Assembly: GCA_046052145.1 (NCBI GenBank)
Contig: JBJOMW010000001.1
Span: 434,001-498,000, forward strand
Source: Falsiroseomonas sp046052145
GTDB lineage: Bacteria; Pseudomonadota; Alphaproteobacteria; Acetobacterales; Acetobacteraceae
Direction: 5' to 3'
Length of the DNA: 64,000 nucleotides
Shown here: positions 1 to 9,482 of the stretch, in pieces
Layout of the letters: every line of letters begins with the position of its first letter
Numbering within the stretch: position 1 is the first letter of the stretch
Notes under the pieces: generated by a model
Database searches by the model: none
Seen by the model: only the letters and a program-made list of their open reading frames with translations
What the model was told of the DNA's origin: nothing
Program-made: the position numbers and the translations under genes

Positions 1-37
1 CGGGGCCCCCGCGGCAACGCGTAGCGTTGTCGTGGGG

Positions 38-75
38 AAAAAAAGAACGGGCCGGCGCCGGGGGGCGCCGGCCCG
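38..75 (-). terminator. Rho-independent terminator of the DUF1127 gene
   Basis: Read on the minus strand, a perfect 12-bp GC stem (positions 75-64 pairing with 59-48) with a 4-base loop is followed, after three bases, by seven consecutive T residues (44-38). It lies about 50 bases past the stop of the DUF1127 gene, as expected for its intrinsic terminator. Confidence 0.8.
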
Positions 76-125
76 TGCGTCCGCAGGGTCCGGGAGGAGG
101 GGGTATGGCCCCCGCGGAGTGACCG

Positions 126-446
126 TCAGGCGGCGCGCCAGCCCTTGGCGGGCGCGTCGGCCGCATTGGCGTTGGCCGGGGCCGGCAGGCGGAAATCCGG
201 CTCGAAGACGCGGGTGATGTCGCCGCGGTCGATGCCGATATCGGCCAGCTCCCGGTCGGTCAGGCGACGCAGCTTTTCATAGGTGGCGCGGCGCTCCGGC
301 CAGCTGGCCAGGGCAGAGCCAATGACGGCCAGCGCCTGCCCGATCACGCCGAGGAGGCTCTGCGGCGACCCGCTCTGGGTCTCGGCCTGGGCCTGGGTGG
401 TGGCGGGGAACAGCCCGATCTGTTCCTGGGTCTGGCGGGGGTTCAT
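126..446 (-). CDS. DUF1127 domain small protein
   Basis: A 106-residue protein. The conserved part lies at about residues 55-80 and contains the DUF1127 core RRLTDRELADIGIDRGDI, preceded by a Trp/Arg-rich turn (SWPERRATYEKL). DUF1127 proteins are small and arginine-rich; some alphaproteobacterial members have been linked to phosphate and carbon metabolism or RNA turnover, but the role of this one is unknown. The N-terminal third is Gln/Thr-rich and not conserved. I start at the internal ATG (446) because the upstream extension has no family resemblance. An intrinsic terminator follows. Monocistronic and divergent from the aminopeptidase gene. Confidence 0.85.
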   Translation of the reverse strand: MNPRQTQEQIGLFPATTQAQAETQSGSPQSLLGVIGQALAVIGSALASWPERRATYEKLRRLTDRELADIGIDRGDITRVFEPDFRLPAPANANAADAPAKGWRAA

Positions 447-565
447 GATGCTCTCAATCTGTTGCGGTGTGGCCCGGTCCGGCCCCAATGGCCGGCCTTT
501 TGCTGCACTGCGCAAAAACAAGATAAGCGCGGTGATCCCTGGGTTGTTGCGCTGAGCTTATGATG

Positions 566-590
566 GAGGCATGCGATGAGCGCATGCCTC
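566..590. promoter_or_regulatory. Inverted repeat in the divergent promoter region
   Basis: A perfect 10-bp inverted repeat (566-575 and 581-590, arm GAGGCATGCG) with a 5-base spacer lies in the 189-bp gap between the DUF1127 gene and the aminopeptidase gene, 45 bases before the aminopeptidase ATG. The surroundings are less GC-rich than the genes. It could be an operator for either gene or a 5' leader hairpin; no T-tract follows, so I do not call it a terminator. Confidence 0.4.
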
Positions 591-635
591 ATTGTGGACA
601 TATGCGTCGGAATTGAGGCTTCGGTAACACATCCC

Positions 636-2420
636 ATGACCGATCCCACCCCCGGTTCTGCTGCCCGCCTCGCCGCGCTCCGCGCCGCGATCGCCCGCCT
701 CGGCCTCGATGGCCTGCTCGTCCCGCGCGGCGACGCCTTCCTTGGCGAATACGTCCCCCCTTCCAATGAACGGCTGGCCTGGCTCACCGGCTTCACCGGC
801 AGTGCCGGCATGGCGCTGGTGCTGGTGGACCAGGCGCTGCTCTTCGTGGATGGCCGCTACACCACCCAGGCGGAGCGGGAGGCCGACCCCGCGCTCTGGA
901 CGCTGCGCCACCTGATCGAGCAGCCGCCGGCCGAGGCGCTGAAGGCGCGGCCGGCGGGGTTGCGGATCGGCTACGACCCCTGGCTGCACACCGAGCCCGC
1001 CATCGCGCGGCTCGCCGCCGCGGGGGCGGAGATGGTGGCGCTCGACGCCAATCCGCTCGACGCTGTCTGGACCGACCGCCCCGCCCCGCCCGCTGGCCCG
1101 GCCATCGCCCACCCCCTGGCCTTTGCAGGCCGCGACGCCGCCGCGAAGCGTGACGCCGCGGCGGCGGAGCTCCGCGCCGCTGGCGAAGCCGCGACGGTGC
1201 TGGCCGATCCGCATTCCGTCGCCTGGCTGCTGAACATCCGCGGCACGGATTTGGCCCACACGCCGCTCACGCTCGCGCAGGCATTGCTGCGGGCGGATGG
1301 CGCGGTCGAGCTGTTCCTCGACCCCGCGCGGGCCGAGGCCGATCTGCGCGCGCATCTGGGCCAGGCGGTCACGCTGCGCCCGCCGGGAGAGCTTGGTGCT
1401 GCACTGGATAGGCTGGCGGGGCAGCGCGTGCGGCTGGATGCCGATCTGACGCCGGCCTGGATCGCGCGGCGGCTGCGCGCCGCGGGGGCGGAGATCGTGG
1501 CGGGCGAGGATCCCTGCCGCCTGCCGCGGGCCTGCAAGAACCCGACGGAGCAGGGTGGCGCGCGCGCCGCGCATCGGCGCGATGCCGTGGCGCTGGTGCG
1601 CTTCCTGGCCTGGTTCGCGGGCGTGCCGCGCGATGCGGCGCTGACCGAGATGTCGGCGGCCGCGCAGCTGCTGGCGCTGCGCGCGGAGGGTACGAACTTC
1701 GTCGCCGAAAGCTTCCCGGCCATCGCGGGCGCGGGCGAGCATGGCGCGATCGTGCATTACCGCGCGACGCCGGCGACCGACCGCGGCATCCGCGCGGCCG
1801 AGGTGTTTCTGCTGGATTCCGGCGCGCAGTATCGCGATGGCACCACGGATGTGACGCGCACGCTCTGGACCGGCCCGGGTGAGGCGCCGCGCGAGATCCG
1901 CGAACGCGCAACCCGCGTGCTGCAAGGCCATCTGGCCCTGGCCGCGACGCGCTTTCCCGAAGGTGTCGCGGGGCCGCATCTGGATGCGATCGCGCGGCGT
2001 GCGCTGTGGCAGGCGGGGCTCGATTACGATCACGGCACCGGGCATGGCATCGGCAGTTTCCTGTCCGTGCATGAAGGGCCGGCGGGGATCAGCCGCGCGG
2101 CGAAGCCGGTGCCGCTGCGCGCGGGCATGATCCTGTCCGACGAGCCGGGCTATTACGAGCCGGGCGGCTACGGCATCCGCATCGAGAATCTGCTGCTGGT
2201 GCGTCACGCGCCGGCGCTGCCGGGCGCGCGAAAAGCCTTCCTGGAGTTCGAGGTGCTGACGCTCGCGCCCTATGACCGCGCGCTGATCGAGGTGGCGCTG
2301 CTCTCGCCCGCCGAACGCGCGCAGGTGGATGCCTATCACGCGCGCTTGCTGGCCGAGATCGGGCCGCTGCTGGACGTGCCGACGCGCGCGTGGCTCACGC
2401 AGGCCTGCGCGCCGTTGTGA
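636..2420 (+). CDS. Xaa-Pro aminopeptidase (M24B family, long form)
   Basis: A 594-residue metallopeptidase that removes the N-terminal residue from peptides with proline in second position; cytosolic. The length fits the three-domain form: two creatinase-type N-terminal domains (about 1-300), then a pita-bread M24 domain. The metal ligands are visible: Asp at about 394 in LLDSG, Asp in GTTDVTRT, His at about 470 in GTGHGIGSF, Glu at about 517 in YGIRIENLL and Glu at about 539 in FEVLTL. The ATG at 636 is chosen over an upstream in-frame ATG because MTDPTPGSAARL begins the conserved domain. Monocistronic by spacing. Confidence 0.93.
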   Translation: MTDPTPGSAARLAALRAAIARLGLDGLLVPRGDAFLGEYVPPSNERLAWLTGFTGSAGMALVLVDQALLFVDGRYTTQAEREADPALWTLRHLIEQPPAEALKARPAGLRIGYDPWLHTEPAIARLAAAGAEMVALDANPLDAVWTDRPAPPAGPAIAHPLAFAGRDAAAKRDAAAAELRAAGEAATVLADPHSVAWLLNIRGTDLAHTPLTLAQALLRADGAVELFLDPARAEADLRAHLGQAVTLRPPGELGAALDRLAGQRVRLDADLTPAWIARRLRAAGAEIVAGEDPCRLPRACKNPTEQGGARAAHRRDAVALVRFLAWFAGVPRDAALTEMSAAAQLLALRAEGTNFVAESFPAIAGAGEHGAIVHYRATPATDRGIRAAEVFLLDSGAQYRDGTTDVTRTLWTGPGEAPREIRERATRVLQGHLALAATRFPEGVAGPHLDAIARRALWQAGLDYDHGTGHGIGSFLSVHEGPAGISRAAKPVPLRAGMILSDEPGYYEPGGYGIRIENLLLVRHAPALPGARKAFLEFEVLTLAPYDRALIEVALLSPAERAQVDAYHARLLAEIGPLLDVPTRAWLTQACAPL

Positions 2421-2504
2421 TGTCGCGGGCCGGATTCACTTCCTATGGCGCGGGCGAAAGGCCCGGCTGGCGCCGGGTGGGGCGGGGTGGTTTATGCTCT
2501 GGCC

Positions 2505-2987
2505 ATGACCCTGCCCGATCTCGACCTCACTGCGCTGGATGGCTCGCCGCGGCGGCTGTCCGATTTCGCTGGCCAGGCGCTGCTGGTGGTGAATGTCGCC
2601 AGCCGCTGCGGCTTCACGCCGCAATATGCGGGGCTGGAGGCGCTGCACCGCCGCTTCGCCCCGCGCGGCTTCGCGGTGCTGGGCTTTCCCTGCAACCAGT
2701 TCGCCGGCCAGGAGCCGGGCGATGCCGCCACGATCGGCGCCTTCTGCAGCACGACCTATGACGTGACCTTCCCGATGTTCGCGAAGGTGGAGGTGAACGG
2801 CCCCACCGCGCATCCGCTGTTCCGCCACCTGAAATCGGCCGCGCCCGGCCTGCTGGGGTCGGAGGCGATCAAGTGGAACTTCACGAAGTTCCTGCTGGAC
2901 CGCGCGGGCCGCGTGGTGCGGCGCTACGCGCCGACGACCAAGCCGGAGGCGATTGCGAAGGATGTGGAGGGGGTGTTGGGGGGCTGA
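2505..2987 (+). CDS. gpx: Glutathione peroxidase family protein
   Basis: A 160-residue thioredoxin-fold peroxidase reducing hydroperoxides with glutathione or thioredoxin. The family pattern is complete: catalytic Cys in NVASRCGFTPQY (about residue 36), the GFPCNQFAGQEPG signature with the active-site Gln, and Trp-Asn in KWNFTKFLLD. It is a Cys (non-selenocysteine), monomeric short form, typical of bacteria. Start at 2505 because MTLPDLDLTALDG matches family N-termini; the 20 upstream in-frame codons look non-coding. It ends 77 bases before a convergent chemoreceptor gene. No signal peptide, so cytosolic. Confidence 0.92.
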   Translation: MTLPDLDLTALDGSPRRLSDFAGQALLVVNVASRCGFTPQYAGLEALHRRFAPRGFAVLGFPCNQFAGQEPGDAATIGAFCSTTYDVTFPMFAKVEVNGPTAHPLFRHLKSAAPGLLGSEAIKWNFTKFLLDRAGRVVRRYAPTTKPEAIAKDVEGVLGG

Positions 2988-3064
2988 TTGTCCGTTCCGT
3001 CAGGAGCGATGCAGATCCGCCTGAGGAACCTGGAACTGGCCCCCTGACCCCCGCGCGCCTTGGG

Positions 3065-4852
3065 TCAGGCGCTGAGCCGATCGGCCCGGCTGACCGCTGG
3101 CCGGCCTCGGTTTTCGCCAGTGGATGCCCCGGAGTCGGCGGGGCGTTCAGCCTCGACCGTGGAACTGCGCACGATGCGCACCAGCAAGCCGCGCAGCTCC
3201 GCCACGCTCCCCTGCGCGGCATCGGCCGCGCTGCGCATCGCGCTGGCATCCTCGCCGGAACGCCGCGCTTCCTCCGCCACCGTCGCGATCCGCGCTTCCA
3301 CATCGCGCACCGAGGTCGCGGCGCCGGCCACCGCCCGGGCAATCTCCCGCGTCGCGGAGCTTTGCTGCCCGATCGCCTCGGCGATCGCGCCGGTGACGCG
3401 GTCCACACCATCCACCGCATCCGAAATCCCGCGCACGGCGGCCACGGCATCGCGCGTCGCCGCTTCGATCAGCGCGATCAGGCGGCTGATATCCTCGGTC
3501 CGCTGGGCGCTTTGCGTCGCCAGGGTCTTCACCTCGCCCGCCACCACGGCGAAGCCCTTGCCGGCCTCCCCCGCGCGTGCCGCCTCGATCGTGGCGTTCA
3601 GCGCCAGCAGGTTGGTCTGCCCGGCGATTTCCGAAATCAGGCGCGCCACCTCCCCGATGCGGCCGACCGTCTCCTGCAAGCCGCGGATGGCGGCGACGCC
3701 GGTCTCGACGCCGGACACGGCGTTGCGGGACGCGCCGGCGGCGGCGTTGATCTGGCCGGCGACCGAATCGATGGTGGCGGCCATTTCCTCGGTGGCGGCG
3801 GCCACCGTCTCGGTCGCCTGCAGCGCCTGCGCCGCGGCGTCGGCCACGGCCTCGCTCTGCGACGACACGCGAGAGGCGCTGGCGTCCAGCCGGCTGGCCG
3901 CCTCGGTGACGCCATCCATGCGCTGGCCGACGGAGCCGACCGCCAGGGAGGTTTCGGTTTCCACCCGGTCGGCCATGCGCTGCAGCACATCGCTGCGGGC
4001 GGCAGCCTCCGCGGCGCGGGCGGCCTGGGCTGCGGCTTCTTCCGCCTTGGCGCGGGCGCCATGTTCGGACAGGGCGGAGACGGCGCGGGCCAGGCGGCCG
4101 ATCTCGTCACGGCGCTGGCCGAGAGCGGTGGCGGCGGCGGCCTCGGCCTGGATGGTGCCCTGTGCCAGGCGCTCCGCCACGCCGGTCAGGCGGCCGAGCG
4201 GGCGGGCCACGCCACGGGTGAGCAACAGCACCGCGGCCAAGGTGGCCAGCGCCGCCGCGCCCAGCAAGGCGAGCCAGGTGACGATCAGCGTGGCCTCGGC
4301 CTTGCTGCGCGCGTCCTGCGCGAGGAGGGCCTGGGTGGCCACATTCGCATCCACCTGGTCGCGCAACGTGTCGCGCAGCTTGTCCACGACGGGATCCACC
4401 TGGTGGCGGATGATGTCCACCGCGCGGCTGCGCTGGCCGGCCGCCAGCGCATCGCGCACCGCAGCCGCGGCGCGTTCCAGCTCCGCATGGCGGGTGCGAT
4501 TCATCTGGGCGACGGCGCGCTGGCCAGGATCGCCGGCCTCGAACTGTCCATTGCGGGTGTGGAAGTTGCGGATCTCGGCCTCCACCTCGCGCCAAAGGGC
4601 GAGCTGGGCGGCGGGGTCGTCGGCTTCGATCACCATGCGGTTCAAGTGCCGGGCCACCATCTGGAAGTGCCGCTGCGCGCGCGCCAGCGCCGTGTAGCCG
4701 GGCGAGAGTTCTTCCGCGATCACGCGGTAGGCTTCGTTCAATTCCTGCGTCGAGCGGGTCTTGCCGAGCGCCGAGGCAAAGAGCGCGATCGCCAAGACAC
4801 CAAGAACAATCCAGGCGCGAGCGGTGATGGATAGATCCTTACTCAACCACAT
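3065..4852 (-). CDS. Methyl-accepting chemotaxis protein
   Basis: A 595-residue transmembrane chemoreceptor. Layout: short cytoplasmic N-terminus, TM1 at about 10-30 (ARAWIVLGVLAIALFASAL), a helical periplasmic domain to about 185 resembling a four-helix-bundle sensor, TM2 at about 187-210, a HAMP segment starting RGVARPLGRLTGVAERL, and a long Ala-rich coiled-coil signalling domain. The hairpin tip (about 404-439, including IAGQTNLLALNATIEAAR and AGKGFAVVAGEVK) binds CheA/CheW. The ligand cannot be deduced. No che genes are in the window; the flagellar cluster it would serve is 35 kb away. Confidence 0.95.
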   Translation of the reverse strand: MWLSKDLSITARAWIVLGVLAIALFASALGKTRSTQELNEAYRVIAEELSPGYTALARAQRHFQMVARHLNRMVIEADDPAAQLALWREVEAEIRNFHTRNGQFEAGDPGQRAVAQMNRTRHAELERAAAAVRDALAAGQRSRAVDIIRHQVDPVVDKLRDTLRDQVDANVATQALLAQDARSKAEATLIVTWLALLGAAALATLAAVLLLTRGVARPLGRLTGVAERLAQGTIQAEAAAATALGQRRDEIGRLARAVSALSEHGARAKAEEAAAQAARAAEAAARSDVLQRMADRVETETSLAVGSVGQRMDGVTEAASRLDASASRVSSQSEAVADAAAQALQATETVAAATEEMAATIDSVAGQINAAAGASRNAVSGVETGVAAIRGLQETVGRIGEVARLISEIAGQTNLLALNATIEAARAGEAGKGFAVVAGEVKTLATQSAQRTEDISRLIALIEAATRDAVAAVRGISDAVDGVDRVTGAIAEAIGQQSSATREIARAVAGAATSVRDVEARIATVAEEARRSGEDASAMRSAADAAQGSVAELRGLLVRIVRSSTVEAERPADSGASTGENRGRPAVSRADRLSA

Positions 4853-5071
4853 GGCGTGCCAGCACCCTGTTCCGATGTCCTGACGACAAGATTATCAGTG
4901 CCTGCTTTCTGAGCTGTTACCTGCGCCGGCCGGGCCGCCATGGCGCGGCCGGGCCACCCTGCCGCGCGCTGCCGCCAGACCATGACCGTTCGGAATCGAC
5001 CGCAGGTCAGCGCCGGCTGCGAACCGGATCGCCCGCGTTGCGTTCAGCCGCGCAGCGCGGGAGGGCGGGGG

Positions 5072-6571
5072 ATGCAGATCGCAGCAGGGCGGGCGCTGAC
5101 GCGGCGCGGGCAGGTGCGGGTCCATCCGCTGCTGCTGTTCCTGCCGCTCGCCGCCCTACTGCGCGCGCCGGCCTTCGTCGCCGCCGTCCTCGACCCGGAT
5201 GAGGGGCTCTACCTGGTCCAGGCGCAGGCCTGGCTGCAGGGGGGCTGGCCCTTCGTCGCGGTGTTCGACATGCACCCGCCGGGCGCGCCGGCGCTGCTGG
5301 CTGTCGCGCTCGCGCTGATCGCCGATCCGATCCTCGCGGCGCGGCTGCTCGGCGTCGTTGCTGTCGCGGCCACGGCCACGCTGCTGCACGGCATCGCGCG
5401 GCGCCTCGGCGGGGATCGCGCCACGGGGCTCGCGGCGGGGCTGCTCTATATCGCTGGCAGCACCATTCCGGGCGGGCTCGCGACCAATACCGAGATTCTC
5501 TTCGCGCCCTTCGTCGCGCTGGTCGCGCGGCTGCTGCTGGGCGAGGTGCGGGCGCCGCGCCTGGGCGTGGTGCTGGCGGCGGGGCTCGCGGCCGGCTGCG
5601 CGGTGACGATCAAGCAGGTGACGGCGATCGAAAGCGCGGCGCTGTGGCTGACGATGATCCTCGTCGCTTGGCGCGCGGGGCGGATCGACATGCGCGGCAT
5701 CGCGGCGAGCGCCGCCGTCTTCGCGCTGGGCGCGGGGGCGCCGATGCTGGGGCTCGGGCTTGGCTATTGGGTGGCGGGGCAGGGCGAGGCCTGGTGGCAG
5801 GGCAATATCGCCTCGGCGGTCGCCTATCTCGGCGCGCCGATCACCGCGCCGGGGCTGCGTGTCTTTGCCACTGCGGTACTGCCATGGCTGCTCGGGGCGG
5901 GCGTGCTGGCGGGCGGCGTGCTGCTGCCGGATGCGCCGGCGCGGCGCGCGGCGCGGTGGCTCTGGCCGTGGTTGGCGGCGGCGGTGGCCGCGGTGGTGGC
6001 GCCCCAAAAATACTTCGACCATTACGCGCTGATCCTCGTGCCGCCCTTGTCGCTGCTGGCGGGGTTCGGGCTGGTGGCAGTCCTGCGCCAGGCGGTGGTG
6101 CCGGGCGCCCGACGCGGCGGCTTCGTGCTGCTGCTGGGGCTGGCGATGGCGGTGCCGGTGGCGGGAATGCTGCTGCCGCGGCTCGGCACCGGCATCGGCC
6201 TGCGCGGCGCCGATCCGGTGCGGGAGGTGGCGCGCGCGGCGATGGCGAATCTCGCACCGGGGGAGGCGCTGTTCGTCGCCAATTGGCATGTCGTGGCCTA
6301 TGCGCTGGCCGGGGTGCGGCCGCCGACGCGCGTGCCCTTCCCGCTGCATCTGACGGGTGTCGCACCGCGGCTGGCGGGGGTGGACACGGCGGCGGAGCTC
6401 GACCGCGTGCTGGCGCTGCCGCCGGGGGTGATCGTAGTGGATCCCGGCCGCTGGTGGGGCTTGCGGCCGGATGCGCGCGCGGCGGTGGAGGCGGCGCTGG
6501 CGCGCGATTATGTCCTGGCCGCCATGATCGAGGACGGGCCGGGCCCGGTGGAGGTCTGGCGGAGGCGATAA
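5072..6571 (+). CDS. GT-C (family 39-like) membrane glycosyltransferase
   Basis: A 499-residue polytopic protein with about ten hydrophobic segments. After the first membrane segment it has the acidic loop LDPDEGLYLVQAQAW, the DE..Y signature of the PMT/ArnT fold that uses polyprenyl-phosphate sugars, followed by FDMHPPGAP. The acceptor (lipid A, glycan or protein) is unknown. Start: ATG at 5072 behind a purine-rich GGAGGGCGGGGG; the upstream in-frame ATG gives an Arg/Pro-rich extension unlike the family. The acyl-CoA ligase gene follows after 23 bases, so cotranscription is likely. Confidence 0.82.
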   Translation: MQIAAGRALTRRGQVRVHPLLLFLPLAALLRAPAFVAAVLDPDEGLYLVQAQAWLQGGWPFVAVFDMHPPGAPALLAVALALIADPILAARLLGVVAVAATATLLHGIARRLGGDRATGLAAGLLYIAGSTIPGGLATNTEILFAPFVALVARLLLGEVRAPRLGVVLAAGLAAGCAVTIKQVTAIESAALWLTMILVAWRAGRIDMRGIAASAAVFALGAGAPMLGLGLGYWVAGQGEAWWQGNIASAVAYLGAPITAPGLRVFATAVLPWLLGAGVLAGGVLLPDAPARRAARWLWPWLAAAVAAVVAPQKYFDHYALILVPPLSLLAGFGLVAVLRQAVVPGARRGGFVLLLGLAMAVPVAGMLLPRLGTGIGLRGADPVREVARAAMANLAPGEALFVANWHVVAYALAGVRPPTRVPFPLHLTGVAPRLAGVDTAAELDRVLALPPGVIVVDPGRWWGLRPDARAAVEAALARDYVLAAMIEDGPGPVEVWRRR

Positions 6572-6594
6572 GGGCGGCCCATCATGCGCGGCCC

Positions 6595-8091
6595 ATGCCT
6601 GCCGCGACCCTCACCGAGCTGATCGAGAGCACCGCCGCGCGCCGGCCCGATGCGCCGGCCCTGCCGGGCTTCAGCTGGGCGCAAGCCGCGGCGGAGGTGC
6701 GGCGGATCGCGGGCGGGTTGGCGCGGCAGGGCATTGGCCCTGGGGATCGCGTCGCGCTGTTCCTGCCGAACCGGCCCGCGATGCTGCTGCTGCTGCTGGC
6801 GCTGGCCCGGCGCGGTGCTTGCGCGGTGCTGCTGAACACGCGGTTCCGGGCCGCCGAGCTCGGGTCTCTGCTGGCGCGCGCGCAACCCTGCGCTATCGCC
6901 GTCGCGCGCGATTTTCCCGCCGTCGATGCCGCCGCGATCCTGGCCGATGTTCCATCAGAGCAGCGCGGCTCTCTGCGCTTCGCCATTGGCGTGGATGCGC
7001 TGGGCGCCGGCACGGTGGCGGGGCTGCCGGTGCTGCCCTTCGCCGCGCTGGCGGATGGCGCGGAGGCGGCGGATGCGGCGCGCGAGGACGCGGCGTGCCT
7101 CACCTTCACAACCTCGGGCACCACGGCGGGGCCGAAGCTGGTGCTGCATCATCAGCGCAGCATCGCACGGCATGCGCGCGACGTGGCGGCGCGGATCGGC
7201 ACCGATGCGCCGGGCGCGGCGTTCCTGGCCGCCGTGCCGCTCTGCGGTACCTTCGGGCTTTCGGCGGCGATGGCCGCACTCGCGGGCGGGGCGGCGATCC
7301 ATCCGATGGAGCGTTTCGACGCCGTGGCGGCGGATGTGGCGATCCGCGCCGAGGGCATCACGCATCTGGTCGGCGGCGACGACATGCTGCTGCTGCTGGC
7401 CGAGGCCGCGCGCGGCGCTTACGCGCCCTTCGCCTTCACGGGCTTTGCGAATTTCCACGGCAAGGCCGATCGCGTGATGGAAGAAAGCGCGCGGCTGAAC
7501 CTGGCCGTGCGCGGTGTCTATGGCAGTTCGGAAGCGCAAGCGCTGTTCGCACTGCAGGACCCGGCGGGCGCGCATGTCGCGATCGGCGGTGGTATGCCCG
7601 CGAGCGCGGAGGCCGGATTTCGCGTCGCCGAGGATGGGGCGCTGCTGCTGCGCGGGCCGTCGCTGTTTGCGGAGTATCTGGGCGATGCGGAGGCGACGGC
7701 GCGGGCGCGCACCGCGGATGGGTGGTTCCGCAGCGGCGACCTGGCCACGGCCCAGGCGGATGGCCAGGGCTTCGACTTCGTGACGCGGGCGGGCGATGCG
7801 CTGCGCCTCGGCGGGTTTCTTGTCGCGCCAGAGGAGATCGAATCCTTCCTGCTGGCGCAGACGGGCATCCGTGCCGCCCAGGTGGTGGCGCATGAGGGCC
7901 GGGCGGTCGCCTTCGTCATCCCCGGGGAGGGCTATGACGAGGGCACGGTGATGGCGGCCTGCGCGGCGCAACTCGCGCGGTTCAAGCTGCCGCAGCGGAT
8001 CGTGGCGCTGGAGGAGTTCCCGACCACCGATGGGCCGAACGGGCGCAAGGTGCAGCGGGCGAAGCTGCGCGAGATGGCGGCCGCATCGTGA
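6595..8091 (+). CDS. AMP-binding acyl-CoA synthetase / ligase family
   Basis: A 498-residue adenylate-forming enzyme that activates a carboxylic acid as acyl-AMP and usually transfers it to CoA. Core motifs appear in order: the P-loop-like TFTTSGTTAGPK (about 170-181), VYGSSEAQ, GWFRSGDLA, and LGGFLVAPEEIESF introducing the mobile C-terminal domain, with the late Lys in PNGRKVQRAK. The acid-binding pocket cannot be read by eye, so the substrate is unknown. Its stop overlaps the GTG start of the following MFS gene, suggesting transcription with the glycosyltransferase and exporter. Confidence 0.88.
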   Translation: MPAATLTELIESTAARRPDAPALPGFSWAQAAAEVRRIAGGLARQGIGPGDRVALFLPNRPAMLLLLLALARRGACAVLLNTRFRAAELGSLLARAQPCAIAVARDFPAVDAAAILADVPSEQRGSLRFAIGVDALGAGTVAGLPVLPFAALADGAEAADAAREDAACLTFTTSGTTAGPKLVLHHQRSIARHARDVAARIGTDAPGAAFLAAVPLCGTFGLSAAMAALAGGAAIHPMERFDAVAADVAIRAEGITHLVGGDDMLLLLAEAARGAYAPFAFTGFANFHGKADRVMEESARLNLAVRGVYGSSEAQALFALQDPAGAHVAIGGGMPASAEAGFRVAEDGALLLRGPSLFAEYLGDAEATARARTADGWFRSGDLATAQADGQGFDFVTRAGDALRLGGFLVAPEEIESFLLAQTGIRAAQVVAHEGRAVAFVIPGEGYDEGTVMAACAAQLARFKLPQRIVALEEFPTTDGPNGRKVQRAKLREMAAAS

Positions 8092-9482
8092 CGCAGGCGA
8101 AGGACCCTCGCGCAGTCGCGGCGATCGTCGCCTCGGCGCTGTTCATGCAGAATCTGGACGCCTCGGTCGTCGCCACGGCGCTGCCGGCGATGGCGCGCGA
8201 CCTCGGCGCAGACCCGGTGCATCTGTCGGTCGCCATCACGTCGTATCTGGTGGCGCTGTGCGTGTTCATCCCCGTCTCGGGCTGGGTCGCGGATCGCTTC
8301 GGGGCGCGGCGCGTCTTCATGCTGGCGATCGCGGTCTTCACCATTGCGTCCGCGTTGGTCGGGTTGGCGCAGGGGCTGGGATCGCTGGTGGCGGCGCGCA
8401 TTCTGCAGGGCGTGGGCGGTGCGATGATGGTGCCCGTGGGGCGCCTGCTGCTGCTCCGTCGCGTCAGCAAGGAGGAGCTGGTGGTCGCCATGACCTGGCT
8501 GACCATGCCAGGGCTGCTCGGCCCGGTCTTCGGACCGCCGGTCGGCGGCGTGCTGACGGATGCGTTTTCCTGGCGCGCGGTGTTCTGGCTGAACATCCCC
8601 GTTGGCATCATCGGCCTGCTGCTGGTCTGGCGCTTCATCCCGGAGGTTGAGCCGCAGGACCCCGGGCCGCTGGATGCGAAGGGGCTCACCCTGTGGGGCG
8701 TGGCGCTGGCCTGCCTGATGGCGGGGCTCGAGACCATCGGGCGCGACATCGCGGCGCCGTGGTTCGCGCCAGCGATGCTCGGGATCGGCGCGGTGGCGGC
8801 GGGTTTCGCGGTGCGGCATTCGCTCGGCGCGGCGCGGCCGGCGGTGGACCTTGCGCTGTTCAAGCTGCGGAGCTTCGGCGCTTCGATGGGCGGGGGCAGC
8901 CTGTTCCGCATCGGCGCCTCCACCCTGCCCTTCCTGCTGCCGCTGAAGCTGCAGATCGTCTTCGGCATGTCGGCCAGCGCGAGCGGGTTGGTCACCTTCG
9001 CCACCGCGCTCGGGGCCTTTGCGATGAAGCCGCTGGTCGGCCCGCTGCTGCGGCGCTTCGGTTTTCGGCGCGTGCTGGTGGCGAATGGCGTGCTGGCGGC
9101 CTTCGGCGTTGCGGTCTGCGCGCTGTTCACGCCGGCCTGGCCGATTGCGGCGATCTTCATCGTGCTGGCGATCGGCGGGCTGACGCGGGCGCTGCAATTC
9201 ACCTCGCTGGCCACGCTGTCCTTCGCCGATGTGCCGCAGCAGAAATTGGCCCCGGCCACCGCGATGACGGGCACCTTGCAGCAGCTGGGCCAGGCGCTGG
9301 GCGTCGTGCTGGGATCGCTCAGCCTGGAAGCGGCAATGCTGGCGACGGGCGCATCGGGGCCGGGGGCGGCGGAATTCGCCATCGCCTTCGTGGTGGCCGG
9401 CGTGGTGGTGCTGGCCTCGATCCCCTCCGCGCTCCGGCTGCCGGCGGATGCGGGGGCGCGGGTCTCAGGGCATCGGGGGTAG
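8088..9482 (+). CDS. MFS drug:H+ antiporter (DHA2/EmrB-like)
   Basis: A 464-residue transporter with many hydrophobic segments. It begins with NLDASVVATALPAMARDL, the usual DHA2 opening (TM1), and has the loop 2-3 motif GWVADRFGARRVF. TM5 carries GLLGPVFGPPVGGVLT, an antiporter-type motif C. Length and motifs fit multidrug export rather than sugar import. Starts at GTG 8088 inside the stop of the acyl-CoA ligase gene, so translational coupling is likely. Its last 18 bases overlap the 3' end of the convergent pseudouridine synthase gene. Confidence 0.9.
   Translation: MTQAKDPRAVAAIVASALFMQNLDASVVATALPAMARDLGADPVHLSVAITSYLVALCVFIPVSGWVADRFGARRVFMLAIAVFTIASALVGLAQGLGSLVAARILQGVGGAMMVPVGRLLLLRRVSKEELVVAMTWLTMPGLLGPVFGPPVGGVLTDAFSWRAVFWLNIPVGIIGLLLVWRFIPEVEPQDPGPLDAKGLTLWGVALACLMAGLETIGRDIAAPWFAPAMLGIGAVAAGFAVRHSLGAARPAVDLALFKLRSFGASMGGGSLFRIGASTLPFLLPLKLQIVFGMSASASGLVTFATALGAFAMKPLVGPLLRRFGFRRVLVANGVLAAFGVAVCALFTPAWPIAAIFIVLAIGGLTRALQFTSLATLSFADVPQQKLAPATAMTGTLQQLGQALGVVLGSLSLEAAMLATGASGPGAAEFAIAFVVAGVVVLASIPSALRLPADAGARVSGHRG

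Noticed and set aside
7..37. Imperfect hairpin at the window edge
   Set aside because: A 13-bp stem with two G-T pairs can be drawn, but on the plus strand it is followed by A residues, not T, and its gene context is outside the window.
558..2339. 593-codon antisense frame across the aminopeptidase gene, and similar ones over the MCP, HrpB, AddA and FlhA genes
   Set aside because: Low-complexity Arg/His-rich products with no motifs, explained by third-position GC bias of the real genes.
4895..5125. Short minus-strand frame in the MCP/glycosyltransferase gap
   Set aside because: Arg/Pro-rich, no ribosome binding site, overlaps the start of the glycosyltransferase gene; the 219-bp gap otherwise shows nothing I can name.
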